Assembly: GCF_004331345.1 (NCBI RefSeq)
Contig: NZ_SJJZ01000003.1
Span: 1,488,001 to 1,552,000 of the forward strand
Direction of reading: 5' to 3'
Source: Kribbella soli
GTDB lineage: Bacteria > Actinomycetota > Actinomycetes > Propionibacteriales > Kribbellaceae
Length of the DNA stretch: 64,000 bases
Within the stretch, counting starts at the first letter, position 1. The number at the start of each line of letters is the position of its first letter. Shown here piece by piece: positions 17,434-26,457 of the stretch. A model generated the notes under the pieces. That model searched no databases and had not been told where the DNA came from. It saw only the letters and a list, made by a program, of their open reading frames with translations. The position numbers and the translations under genes are program-made.

Positions 17434-17444
17434 GGTGCGGGGCC
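17417..17444. terminator. Terminator overlapping the end of the GH13 gene
   Basis: A perfect 13-bp stem (GGCCCCGCACCTC with its complement) and a 2-nt loop. The glucosidase TGA (17431-17433) starts in the loop, and the convergent yceI-like gene stops at 17461, so the hairpin probably serves both. Confidence 0.85.
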
Positions 17445-17460
17445 GTGCGGAGTGCCTGGA

Positions 17461-18030
17461 TCAGGCCTGCAGTGCGGCCTGGATGTCGAGGTGGATGTCC
17501 ACCTTGTCACCGATCAGCAGCTTGCCGCCCTCGAGCGGCACGTTGAAGTCGATGCCCCACTCCTTGCGGCTGATCGACGCGGAGGCCTCGAAACCGATGA
17601 TGGTCTGGCCGTACGCGTTCTGGTCGACACCGAGGAACTCGACCGCGAGCTCGATCGCCTTGGTGACGTCCTTGATGGTCAGCTCGCCGGCCAGGACGTA
17701 GTCGTCACCCTCGGGCTTGATCGCGGTGCTGACGAAGGTCATCTTCGGGCTGTTCTCGGCGTCGAAGAAGTCGCCGGAGCGCAGGTGACCGTCGCGCTGC
17801 TCGCTGCGGGTGTGCACCGACGCCAGCTCGATCGCGACGTTGGTGGTGGAGTCCTCGATGCTGTCCTTGACGACGATCTCGCCGCTGAACTCCTGGAAGG
17901 TGCCGCGGACCTTGGTCATCAGGTGCCGGACGGTGAAGCCGACCTCGCTGTGCGCGGTGTCGAGGGCGTACGTGCCGGCGACCAGGCCGGGGATGGTGCT
18001 GGTCGGGGTGCCGGTGGTGGTGTCGCTCAT
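17461..18030 (-). CDS. YceI family protein
   Basis: A 189-residue YceI-like lipocalin-type barrel that binds isoprenoid-like or other amphiphilic ligands. Family blocks are DTAHSEVGFTVRHLMTKVRG, RDGHLRSGDFFDAENSPKM and KEWGIDFNVPLEGG. There is no signal peptide, unlike E. coli YceI, so it is expected in the cytoplasm, as is usual for actinobacterial members. A GAGAGG ribosome binding site precedes ATG 18030. It is divergent from a MarR regulator with two 14-bp operator-like dyads in between; MarR-YceI pairs are common in actinobacteria. Confidence 0.9.
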   Translation of the reverse strand: MSDTTTGTPTSTIPGLVAGTYALDTAHSEVGFTVRHLMTKVRGTFQEFSGEIVVKDSIEDSTTNVAIELASVHTRSEQRDGHLRSGDFFDAENSPKMTFVSTAIKPEGDDYVLAGELTIKDVTKAIELAVEFLGVDQNAYGQTIIGFEASASISRKEWGIDFNVPLEGGKLLIGDKVDIHLDIQAALQA

Positions 18031-18082
18031 GGGGTCCTCTCGGGAAGGGGTCGTACTGGTCGGGGGCGACGCAGCCGTTATA

Positions 18083-18096
18083 GTTAAAACTTCAAC
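18083..18096. promoter_or_regulatory. MarR operator-like dyad, copy 1
   Basis: GTTAAAACTTCAAC fits the symmetric pattern GTTnAAnnTTnAAC (10 of 14 positions symmetric). It lies 52 bp upstream of the yceI-like start, and a second copy sits 41 bp away, centre to centre. Confidence 0.6.
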
Positions 18097-18123
18097 CGAT
18101 GACTACGACAGTAGGGATCAACG

Positions 18124-18137
18124 GTTTAAATGTCAAC
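18124..18137. promoter_or_regulatory. MarR operator-like dyad, copy 2
   Basis: GTTTAAATGTCAAC is similar to copy 1 and also 10 of 14 symmetric. It lies 41 bp upstream of the preferred MarR start. The 41-bp centre spacing is about four helical turns, so two dimers would sit on one face of the DNA. Confidence 0.6.
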
Positions 18138-18178
18138 TACATTCCCGCTACACTGTTCCCGTGACGATGGAGACTGAG

Positions 18179-18637
18179 ATGGACCGGGGGACTCGGTGGC
18201 TCAACGCCGAGCAGCAGGTCGCGTGGCGCGCGTACCTGCTGGGCACCGCACGCCTGATGGCCAAGCTCGACGACGACCTGCGCCAGTTCGGCCTCGGCAT
18301 CAACGACTACGAGATCCTGGTCCGGCTCTCCGAGGCGCCCGACCGGCGGCTCCGGATGGCCGACCTGGCCGACCGGCTGCACCAGAGCCGGTCCCGCCTG
18401 ACACACACCGTCGGCCGCCTCGAGGCTGCCGAACTGGTCCGCCGTACGTCGTGCACAAGCGACAAGCGCGGCGTCTGGGCCGAGCTGACCGACGCCGGGT
18501 TCGCCCTGCTCGAGCAGGCCGCGCCGTACCACGTCGACGGCGTCCGGGAGAACCTGGTCGACCTCGCGAGCCCCGAGGACTTCGCCGCCGTCGGCCGTGT
18601 CTTCGACTCCGTCTCCGAGCACATCGGCCAGCGTTAG
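18179..18637 (+). CDS. MarR family transcriptional regulator
   Basis: A 152-residue winged-helix MarR regulator. The core is RLRMADLADRLHQSRSRLTHTVGRLEAAELV (about 58-88) followed by the wing (TSCTSDKRGVWAELTDAG). I chose ATG 18179 because GGAG ends 6 nt before it; GTG 18161 and ATG 18167 are in-frame alternatives. It is divergent from the YceI gene and probably represses both itself and that gene through the dyads at 18083 and 18124. The ligand is unknown. Its stop abuts the 3' end of the next convergent gene. Confidence 0.88.
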   Translation: MDRGTRWLNAEQQVAWRAYLLGTARLMAKLDDDLRQFGLGINDYEILVRLSEAPDRRLRMADLADRLHQSRSRLTHTVGRLEAAELVRRTSCTSDKRGVWAELTDAGFALLEQAAPYHVDGVRENLVDLASPEDFAAVGRVFDSVSEHIGQR

Positions 18638-20002
18638 TCAGGGCTGCGGGGCGGGTGTGATCTCCAGGGTCAGCTCGTCGCGGTTGGCGCCGCGGTAGGT
18701 CATCATCTGGTCGCGCATCCGCCGCTTGGCCGGTGGCAGGTGGTTGACCGTGCGCATCGCCGTACGCATGCCCGCCAGCGCCAGCCGGCCGATCCCAGGC
18801 TTGTGCACCGGATCGCCGGACGTCATCTGCGCGCGCGACTTGAGGACCGCATCGAAGCCGTACTCGATCATGCGCGCCTCGTAGTCATGCACGGCCGGAA
18901 CGAGTTCTTGCGTGCCGTCGCGGACGTCGATCAGCTTCCGGCACAGGTTCACCGCGTCGCGCAGTGCGGTGTTCGCGCCGACACCGCGGCCCGGCGTCAT
19001 GGTGTGGATCGCGTCACCGAGCAGAGTGACGTTCGTACTCTCCCAGGGCTCGATCGGGACCGAGGTCCAGATGCTGACCGGGAAGCACGTGCCGGGGTCG
19101 GTGAGTTCGAACAGCCGGCGCAGGTTCGGATGCCACCCGGGCGTCAGCGCCAACGCCGCGTCGATCAACTCCTGGCCGCGCAACTCCATGATGTTGGCGG
19201 GGAGCTTGTCCTTGGCCGCCGACAATCCCCAGTTGATGTAGTCGCGGGTGTTGTCGAACTGCAGTCCCGGCCAGTGCCGGATCAGCTCCTCGGTGTTGCC
19301 GCCGATCCCGTCCTTGACGTTCCCGTCGTGGTCCCACTGGAACTCCATCACATGCAGGATGCAGGCGAACCCACGCGGCGCATTGACCAGCGAAATCCCC
19401 TCGAACACCTTCGGCGGCACGAGTTTCGCGCTCTCCTCGGTGATCGGCAGCTTGCCGGCGATCGCCACGATCCCGGTCTCCTCGGTCTTCGCCTGCGGCA
19501 GGTACTGGCGACGTACCCGGGATCCTGAACCGTCGGCGGCGACCAGGAGATCGCCGGTGGCGCTCGTACCGTCGGCGAAGTACGCCGTCACCTGGTCTCC
19601 GTGCTGTTCGAAGCGGGTGAACTCCTTGCCGAACTCCACGACGCCGTCGAGGCCGGTCAGCAGCACCTGACGCAGGGTCATCCGGCTGATCGACTTCTCA
19701 CTCTCCACGGGGTCGGTCGACTCCGGCAGCTCCAGCGAGAGGAGTTCCTTCAGATCCTCGGTCAGCATGTTGAAGTACTTCGGGTCACGCGCTTTCGTGG
19801 CCACGAACGTGTCATACAGCTCCTCCGGCAGCAGCGCATGCAGCGCCCGGCTGCCGTCCGGGTCGATGCCGACCCGGTAGCCGTGCAGGCCGTCGGTCCG
19901 CAACGCGTCGCGCTCGAACACCGACACCTCGATCCCGGCCCGCTGCAGCCCGTGCGCCAACGCGAGGCCGCCGGTCCCGCCGCCGATTACCAGCACCTTC
20001 AT
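18638..20002 (-). CDS. FAD-dependent aromatic-type monooxygenase
   Basis: A class A flavoprotein monooxygenase of 454 residues related to PHBH/TetX-type hydroxylases. It has a Rossmann FAD motif at the N-terminus (VIGGGTGGLALAHGLQ), a DG motif (DLLVAADGSGSRVRRQ) and the second FAD motif LLGDAIHTMTPGRGVGANTALRDA. It would use NAD(P)H and O2 to hydroxylate or inactivate an organic substrate; rifampicin- or tetracycline-modifying enzymes belong to the same superfamily, but I cannot assign a substrate. Start ATG 20002 has GAGAG upstream. It is divergent from a MarR regulator with a double operator in between, suggesting substrate-induced expression. Confidence 0.88.
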   Translation of the reverse strand: MKVLVIGGGTGGLALAHGLQRAGIEVSVFERDALRTDGLHGYRVGIDPDGSRALHALLPEELYDTFVATKARDPKYFNMLTEDLKELLSLELPESTDPVESEKSISRMTLRQVLLTGLDGVVEFGKEFTRFEQHGDQVTAYFADGTSATGDLLVAADGSGSRVRRQYLPQAKTEETGIVAIAGKLPITEESAKLVPPKVFEGISLVNAPRGFACILHVMEFQWDHDGNVKDGIGGNTEELIRHWPGLQFDNTRDYINWGLSAAKDKLPANIMELRGQELIDAALALTPGWHPNLRRLFELTDPGTCFPVSIWTSVPIEPWESTNVTLLGDAIHTMTPGRGVGANTALRDAVNLCRKLIDVRDGTQELVPAVHDYEARMIEYGFDAVLKSRAQMTSGDPVHKPGIGRLALAGMRTAMRTVNHLPPAKRRMRDQMMTYRGANRDELTLEITPAPQP

Positions 20003-20015
20003 ATCTCTCGTCCCT

Positions 20016-20028
20016 TCAAGTATCTTGA
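20016..20028. promoter_or_regulatory. MarR operator-like dyad near FAD monooxygenase, copy 1
   Basis: TCAAG-tat-CTTGA is a perfect 5-bp inverted repeat located 13 bp upstream of the monooxygenase start. It shares the core AGTATCTTG with the second copy 17 bp away. Confidence 0.6.
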
Positions 20029-20033
20029 TAATC

Positions 20034-20045
20034 CGAGTATCTTGG
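20034..20045. promoter_or_regulatory. MarR operator-like dyad near FAD monooxygenase, copy 2
   Basis: CGAG-tat-CTTGG is a variant of copy 1 (CAAGTATCTTG). Two adjacent copies in the 82-bp gap fit two MarR dimers and joint control of the divergent genes. Confidence 0.5.
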
Positions 20046-20084
20046 AGATCCGAGAGAAATGCAAGCCCTATGCTGAGGCGGACC

Positions 20085-20525
20085 ATGACCAGTACTCGCG
20101 AAGAGCTCACCGGCGAGATCCAGCAGCGGCTGATCCGATTCATCGCCGAGGTGGTGCTGTACAACCACGCCGTGTCGGGGAAGGTCGGACTCGGCGCGAG
20201 CGACTCCCAGTTCATGACGCTGCTGCAGACGTACGGCCCGCTGACGCCGCGCCAGCTCGCCGAACACACGGGCCTGACGTCGGGCACGGTGACCGGCGTC
20301 GTCGACCGGCTCGAGTCGCACGGCTTCGTCACCCGCCGGCCAGATCCCCGCGACCGGCGCAAGGTGGTCGTCACGCCGTCGATGGAGGCGATCCAGGACA
20401 AGCTCGTGCCCCTGTACGCCGAACAGGGCGAGCGGATGCACGCCGTACTGGCGACCCGCTCCGTCGAGGAGCTGAAGACGATCTCGGAGTTCCTCGCCGA
20501 CTCGATCGCTGAAGCCGACAGCTAA
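20085..20525 (+). CDS. MarR family transcriptional regulator
   Basis: A 146-residue MarR protein with HTH LTPRQLAEHTGLTSGTVTGVVDRLESHGFV and wing RRPDPRDRRKVVVTP. ATG 20085 follows GAGGCGG. It is divergent from the FAD monooxygenase across a gap holding two CAAGTATCTTG-like dyads, so it is the probable repressor of that enzyme and of itself. The ligand is likely the enzyme substrate (inference from layout). Confidence 0.9.
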   Translation: MTSTREELTGEIQQRLIRFIAEVVLYNHAVSGKVGLGASDSQFMTLLQTYGPLTPRQLAEHTGLTSGTVTGVVDRLESHGFVTRRPDPRDRRKVVVTPSMEAIQDKLVPLYAEQGERMHAVLATRSVEELKTISEFLADSIAEADS

Positions 20526-20566
20526 AGCGTTTGAGGTCGCCGCCGCGCTCCGGGAACCTTCTGGGC

Positions 20567-21439
20567 GTGACGGATTTACACCAGGACGGCCGGGCCGGCA
20601 TCGACGCAGAGCTGGTACGGCGACTCCTCGCGCAGCAGTTCCCGCAGTGGGCCGACCTGCCGGTGACCCCGGTCAAGGTCGACGGCTGGGACAACCGGAC
20701 GTACCGGCTCGGCTCGGGGCTGACCGCGCGGCTGCCGACGCACTCGAGCTACGTGGCCGCTGTCGACAAGGAACACCAGTGGCTGCCGGTTCTCGGCCCG
20801 CAGCTACCGGTCGAGATTCCCGAGGCGGTGGCCAAGGGCGCGCCCGGTGAGGGGTATCCGCACCCCTGGGCGATCCGGCGGTGGATCCCGGGCGAGACCG
20901 CATCGGTCGAGAGCATTGCCGATCTGGACGAGTTCGCACGGTCGATCGCAGCGTTCATCCTGGCCTTGCAGGACGTCGACGCGACCGGTGGACCACTCGC
21001 CGGTGCGCACAGCTTCCATCGGGGCGCGCCGCCGGAGTACTACCACGACGAGACGCTCGAGGCCCTCGCCGTACTGAAGGGTCGGATCGACACCGATCTT
21101 GCGCGTGAGGTGTGGGATGCGGCGCTGGCGGCGTCATGGGATCGGCCGCCGGTGTGGTTCCACGGCGATATCGCGCACGGCAACCTCCTGGTCCGGGACG
21201 GCCGGCTGTCCGCCGTGATCGACTTCGGTACGTCGGGTGTCGGCGACCCCGCCTGCGACCTGGTCATCGCCTACACGTTCTTCTCCGGCTCGTCCCGCGC
21301 TGCGTTCCGTGACGCTGCCGGTCACGACTCGGGCACGTGGGCCCGCGCCCGCGGCTGGGCCCTCTGGAAGGCCCTCATCACTGAAGACCTCCAAGTCATC
21401 AACAACGTTTTGACCGACTACCAGACTCAAACGGCCTAG
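20567..21439 (+). CDS. Aminoglycoside phosphotransferase (APH) family kinase
   Basis: A 290-residue protein-kinase-fold phosphotransferase. The catalytic loop HGDIAHGNLL (Asp in HGD) and the Mg-binding VIDFGTSGVGDPACDL are intact; the N-lobe has YRLGSGLTARLPTH. Despite the family name, most chromosomal members are not resistance enzymes and their substrates are unknown. I prefer GTG 20567; an upstream TTG at 20531 is in frame but not convincing. It follows the MarR gene by 41 bp and may or may not be co-transcribed. Confidence 0.85.
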   Translation: MTDLHQDGRAGIDAELVRRLLAQQFPQWADLPVTPVKVDGWDNRTYRLGSGLTARLPTHSSYVAAVDKEHQWLPVLGPQLPVEIPEAVAKGAPGEGYPHPWAIRRWIPGETASVESIADLDEFARSIAAFILALQDVDATGGPLAGAHSFHRGAPPEYYHDETLEALAVLKGRIDTDLAREVWDAALAASWDRPPVWFHGDIAHGNLLVRDGRLSAVIDFGTSGVGDPACDLVIAYTFFSGSSRAAFRDAAGHDSGTWARARGWALWKALITEDLQVINNVLTDYQTQTA

Positions 21440-21478
21440 CACGCAGACGCGGGTGCTCGTCAGCGTTACCGTCGGAAG

Positions 21479-22234
21479 ATGTGGTGGGTGCTGACCGCCC
21501 TGTTGGGCGGAGGGCTGGCACTCGCGGGCAGGTACCTCTGGGACCGACGAGCCGCACAGCGCGGTGACGCCGAGGAACTGGAGGAGATCCGCAAGCTGGC
21601 CGACGAGGACGTAACGCTGCTCGGCGAGGAGCTGCGGCGGCTGGACACGCAGGTCGAAGGACACCCGCTGGACCCGGACGCGCGGTCGGACTACCAGGTC
21701 GCGCTCGACGCGTACGAGGCGGCGCAGCGGGCCGTCCATGGGATCCGAAAGGCCGATGGGATCAGCTCGGTCACCGACACGTTGGCGACAGGGCGGTACG
21801 CGATCACCTGCGTGCAGGCGCGCCTGCAAGGCCAACCTGTGCCGGAGCGGCGGGTGCCTTGCTTCTTCAATCCGCAGCACGGGCCGTCGAAGTTCGACAT
21901 CGTCTGGACCCAGCCGAAGATCGGCACCCGGACCGTACCGGCGTGTGCGCAGGACGCCGCCCGCATCCGCGCCGGTGACGAGCCAGAGGTCCGCTACGTC
22001 CGGTACGGCAGCCGCCAGGTCCCGTACTGGGAGGCCGGCACCGCGATCACGCCGTACGGTATGGGGTACTTCACAGCCGGTGCAGGCGCGAGTTACATCG
22101 CGCTCGCCAGTTTCCAGACGCAGATTGGCGCGAGCGGCGGCTGGGCAGACGCGGGCGGACACGGCTTCGGCGGCTTCGACGGCGGTGGCGGTTTCGACGG
22201 CGGCGGTTTCGACGGCGGAGGCGGCGACGGCTGA
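21479..22234 (+). CDS. Membrane-anchored protein with Gly-Phe-Asp repeats
   Basis: A 251-residue protein of unknown function. It begins with a single membrane anchor (WWVLTALLGGGLALAGRYLW, 2-21). A charged, probably coiled-coil segment rich in Glu/Arg follows (about 28-70), then a conserved-looking soluble domain with RRVPCFFNPQHGPS. Last comes a second hydrophobic patch and a low-complexity tail in which GFDGGG is repeated three to four times (about 225-251). Such tails occur in TPM-domain and related envelope proteins, but I do not recognise the domain itself. Confidence 0.7.
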   Translation: MWWVLTALLGGGLALAGRYLWDRRAAQRGDAEELEEIRKLADEDVTLLGEELRRLDTQVEGHPLDPDARSDYQVALDAYEAAQRAVHGIRKADGISSVTDTLATGRYAITCVQARLQGQPVPERRVPCFFNPQHGPSKFDIVWTQPKIGTRTVPACAQDAARIRAGDEPEVRYVRYGSRQVPYWEAGTAITPYGMGYFTAGAGASYIALASFQTQIGASGGWADAGGHGFGGFDGGGGFDGGGFDGGGGDG

Positions 22235-22235
22235 T

Positions 22236-22438
22236 TCAGAGGTACGCCGTCACGCCTTCGTACTCCGCCACCGGAGCAGCGCCGACCGTCTCGTACTCGA
22301 GCAGCAGCAGACCGCTCGGCGTCGCCTCCTGCGCCGTGAGCCGCCGCGGGTGAAGCCGTGGCTCGTGTCCTCGGTCGGCGAGCCCGGACCCTGACTCACG
22401 CCGTCGAGGGTGACGAACTCCGTCAGCACTAGCCTCAT
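22236..22438 (-). pseudogene. Remnant of a RibD-type dihydrofolate reductase
   Basis: The N-terminal frame starts at ATG 22438 and gives MRLVLTEFVTLDGVSQGPGS, the standard start of RibD C-terminal-domain reductases. The C-terminal end of the same family (EATPSGLLLLEYETVG, then the terminal strand) appears in a different frame and stops at 22236. Only about 60 of the usual 185 codons remain, so about 350 bp were lost, with a frame change near 22332-22345. The ATG overlaps the SRPBCC stop (ATGA), so the intact ancestor was the third gene of the ArsR-SRPBCC operon. A functional homologue is at 58203. Confidence 0.75.
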
Positions 22439-22914
22439 TGCTCGACCAATGCGGCGAGCTGCACGATGACGGTCCCCCAACCATCGGCGAACCCGAGCTC
22501 CGCGTGCCGTTTGCGACTCGTGGGATCGCCGTGCCGGGCGACCATCCGGTACGCCGTACCGTCCGGGTGATCGTCCAGGAACACGTCGGCCGTCACCGCG
22601 ATGGGCTGTGGATCCGCCGGACGCCAGGTGCTGTCGATCGCATTCGTGAACGCGATCCGCTCGAGCTCGTCGGCGGCCAGAATGACCGCATCGAGATGCG
22701 GGACGAACTCGTTGCCGTCCTCGCTGAACCGCGTCACGATCGCCCCACCTGGCCGCACGTCCAGCCGCTCGACGCGGCAGACCGCCGGCGCCGGCACCCA
22801 CCACTGCTCGAACCGCTTCGGATCGGTCCACGCCCGCCACACGGCCTCTCGCGGCGCACGGATCACCCGCTCCACCAGCAGATCCAGCTCCGGATCGAAC
22901 AGTTCACGACTCAC
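22435..22914 (-). CDS. SRPBCC (AHSA1-like) domain protein
   Basis: A 159-residue START-like ligand-binding protein of the AHSA1 (activator of Hsp90 ATPase homologue) type. The diagnostic N-terminal block is VIRAPREAVWRAWTDPKRFEQWWVP, then the GG turn RPGGAIVTRF. Its start overlaps the ArsR stop by 4 bp and its stop overlaps the reductase remnant by 4 bp. ArsR-SRPBCC operons are widespread in actinobacteria. The ligand is unknown, and the SRPBCC protein may modulate the regulator. Confidence 0.88.
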   Translation of the reverse strand: MSRELFDPELDLLVERVIRAPREAVWRAWTDPKRFEQWWVPAPAVCRVERLDVRPGGAIVTRFSEDGNEFVPHLDAVILAADELERIAFTNAIDSTWRPADPQPIAVTADVFLDDHPDGTAYRMVARHGDPTSRKRHAELGFADGWGTVIVQLAALVEQ

Positions 22915-23252
22915 GATTCCTCCACCGGTTCCTCCATTGTGACGAAACGCTCCAGCCGGTCGGTGCGCTCCTCCCAGATCCGCCGCTGCTCGGCGAGCCA
23001 GTCGTCCACCAGTTCCAGCCGCTCACGATTGAGCACACAGGTCCGCACGCGCCCGGTCTTCACCGTGCGGATCAGGCCGTTCGACTCGAGCGTCCGGACG
23101 TGCTTCATGAACGACGGCAGCGTGATCGGGAACTCCGCCGCGAGCTCCCCCACGCTCGTCGGCCCCTGTCCCAGCCGCCGGATCACCCTCCGCCGTGTTG
23201 GGTCGGCCAGCGCCACGAAGACGCCGTCGACCTCCGCCAAATACTGTGCCAT
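22911..23252 (-). CDS. ArsR family transcriptional regulator
   Basis: A 113-residue winged-helix ArsR/SmtB-type regulator: DPTRRRVIRRLGQGPTSVGE, then ITLPSFMKHVRTLESNGLI (HTH), then the wing TVKTGRVRTCVLN. It has no ELCVCDL metal-binding motif, so it is not a metal sensor but belongs to the group paired with SRPBCC proteins. It is the first gene of the operon, overlapping the SRPBCC gene by 4 bp. Inverted and direct GCTAAGT half-sites upstream support autoregulation. Confidence 0.9.
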   Translation of the reverse strand: MAQYLAEVDGVFVALADPTRRRVIRRLGQGPTSVGELAAEFPITLPSFMKHVRTLESNGLIRTVKTGRVRTCVLNRERLELVDDWLAEQRRIWEERTDRLERFVTMEEPVEES

Positions 23253-23255
23253 GAG

Positions 23256-23301
23256 GCTAAGTATTGTCCCGGCCCGACAGTTAGCGCAAGGGCTAAGTGT
23301 C
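23256..23301. promoter_or_regulatory. ArsR operator: three GCTAAGT half-sites
   Basis: GACAGTTAGC-gcaagg-GCTAAGTGTC (23276-23301) is a 10-bp inverted repeat with one mismatch. A third half-site, GCTAAGT, lies at 23256-23262, next to the ArsR start codon (23252). Confidence 0.65.
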
Positions 23302-23310
23302 GGAAAGCAC

Positions 23311-23347
23311 GAAGGACCCCGGCTCCGGTGCGGAGACGGGGTCCTTC
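23311..23347 (-). terminator. Terminator hairpin downstream of ettA
   Basis: An 11-bp outer stem (GAAGGACCCCG and its complement) encloses a second inner stem (CTCCG/CGGAG). It lies 35 bp downstream of the ettA stop. Confidence 0.75.
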
Positions 23348-23381
23348 GACGGCGTACTTACGTACCTGGTCGCTCAGTCGC

Positions 23382-25064
<1,683 letters not shown>

Positions 25065-25213
25065 ACCCCAGAGCCTATGTGCTCGGGTGGCCCGTTTCCC
25101 AACCAGGCCGTGACGGTTGTCCACAGACGCCAAGTTCGGGCCGCCGATCGGGGTGTGACAGGTGCACCTTCTCCGGGTGACAGCACACGCTCTCCGAACG
25201 GAAGGAACCCGCC

Positions 25214-25708
25214 ATGAGCCTCGGTGACACCTATCTCACTGTTCTGGGCTGGATCGGCAGCGAACCCGATTTCAAGGAGATCCGCCAGACACCGCACGCG
25301 AGCTTCCGGCTCGGCTCCACTCCCCGCCAGTTCGACAGATCCCTCAACACCTACGTCGACAAGCCGACGACGTGGTACACGGTGCAGTGCTGGCGGAGCC
25401 TCGCGCAGAACGCCTTCGAGTCCATCCGGGTCGGCCAGCCCGTCATCGTCACCGGTCGCCTCCGCACCCACGAATGGACCGACGACTCCGGCGAACAACA
25501 CAGCCGCGTCATCCTCGAAGCGTTCTCTCTCGGCCACGACCTCAACCGCGGTACGACGACCTTCGCGAAGAACGCGCCGCGCGCGGAATCGGTCCGCACG
25601 CCCGCGGAGTCGGCGGAGCGCCCGACCGAGACGACCGCCGCGCCGTACCCGCCTGACGAGTACTCCGTCGCGCCCCTCCCGCTGTCCGCGACGGCGGAGG
25701 CGGCATGA
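25214..25708 (+). CDS. Single-stranded DNA-binding protein-like (OB fold)
   Basis: A 164-residue SSB-like protein. The OB-fold part (about 5-110) includes YVDKPTTWYTVQCWRSLAQNAFESI and VGQPVIVTGRLRTHEW, both typical of SSB. The C-terminus is Pro/Ala/Glu-rich and ends PLPLSATAEAA, so the acidic DDIPF tip that recruits repair proteins is absent. It is therefore a secondary SSB paralogue and unlikely to be the replicative one. ATG 25214 has GGAAGGA at good spacing. Divergent from ettA. Confidence 0.85.
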   Translation: MSLGDTYLTVLGWIGSEPDFKEIRQTPHASFRLGSTPRQFDRSLNTYVDKPTTWYTVQCWRSLAQNAFESIRVGQPVIVTGRLRTHEWTDDSGEQHSRVILEAFSLGHDLNRGTTTFAKNAPRAESVRTPAESAERPTETTAAPYPPDEYSVAPLPLSATAEAA

Positions 25709-25721
25709 CTATCTCAATCTT

Positions 25722-25735
25722 GACTTATATAAGTC
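25722..25735. promoter_or_regulatory. Perfect 14-bp palindrome upstream of SRPBCC gene
   Basis: GACTTATATAAGTC is self-complementary over all 14 bases and overlaps a TTGACT -35-like hexamer (25720-25725). It lies 54 bp before the SRPBCC GTG. It looks like an ArsR/TetR-type operator, yet no regulator gene adjoins it. Confidence 0.65.
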
Positions 25736-25789
25736 CTGACCGGCATTCTGAGGATCGACTCAGCAGCCGAGCAGGAGAGGGAACCATCC

Positions 25790-26407
25790 GTGATCGACAT
25801 CCTCGAGCACATCAACGCGGTCCAGCGCGAGGTCAGCCGCACCGGCGAGACCGTGACGGTGCTGATGCGCCGCTCCTACCAGGCCGAGCCGGCGGAGGTG
25901 TGGGACGCCCTGACGGACCCGGAGCGGATGCGGCGCTGGTTCATGCCCGTGACCGGGGACCTCAAGGTCGGCGGCTCGTTCCAGCTGGAGGGCAACGCCG
26001 GCGGCGACATCCTGGAGTGCGATCCGCCGAAGAGCTTCAAGGTGACCTTCGGCGGCCCGAACAGCCTGCTCGAGCTGCGGCTGCTGCCCGGCGCGGGCTC
26101 CTCCACCGAGCTCGAGCTCGAGCACTCGATGGGCGAGGCCCCGGCCCCCGGTGGCTCCGGCGCGCTGTGGGTCGGTCCGGGCTGGGACGGCGCCCTGCTC
26201 GGCCTGGCCCTCTACGTCACCGGCGAGCTCCCGGCCGACACCGACCCGGTCCAGATGGCCGACTCCCCCGAGGTCATCGACTACAACGAGCAGTCCGTCC
26301 GCGCCTGGATCGAAGCCATCCGAGCATCCGGCACCACCACCGAGGAGGACCTCCTCAGCGCCGCCAAGATCTCCCTGTCGCAGTACGCGCCAGACGCCGA
26401 GCTCTAA
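25790..26407 (+). CDS. SRPBCC domain protein
   Basis: A 205-residue START-like protein with the AHSA1 block RRSYQAEPAEVWDALTDPERMRRWFMP, then TGDLKVGGSFQLEGNAGG. A C-terminal helical extension (SVRAWIEAIRASGTTTEEDLLSAA) is longer than in the minimal family. GTG 25790 follows GGAGAGG. It stands alone between the SSB-like gene and the convergent GTPase operon, preceded by a perfect palindrome typical of regulated ArsR-SRPBCC systems. The regulator may be encoded elsewhere. Confidence 0.85.
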   Translation: MIDILEHINAVQREVSRTGETVTVLMRRSYQAEPAEVWDALTDPERMRRWFMPVTGDLKVGGSFQLEGNAGGDILECDPPKSFKVTFGGPNSLLELRLLPGAGSSTELELEHSMGEAPAPGGSGALWVGPGWDGALLGLALYVTGELPADTDPVQMADSPEVIDYNEQSVRAWIEAIRASGTTTEEDLLSAAKISLSQYAPDAEL

Positions 26408-26457
26408 CTCTCACCTGGGAGGTGCGGTCGAGCGCTGCCTGCCCGCCGGTAGGACCA

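Noticed and set aside
22911..23252. ArsR gene as the regulator of the SRPBCC gene at 25790
   Set aside because: Its own sites (GCTAAGT) do not resemble the palindrome GACTTATATAAGTC at 25722.
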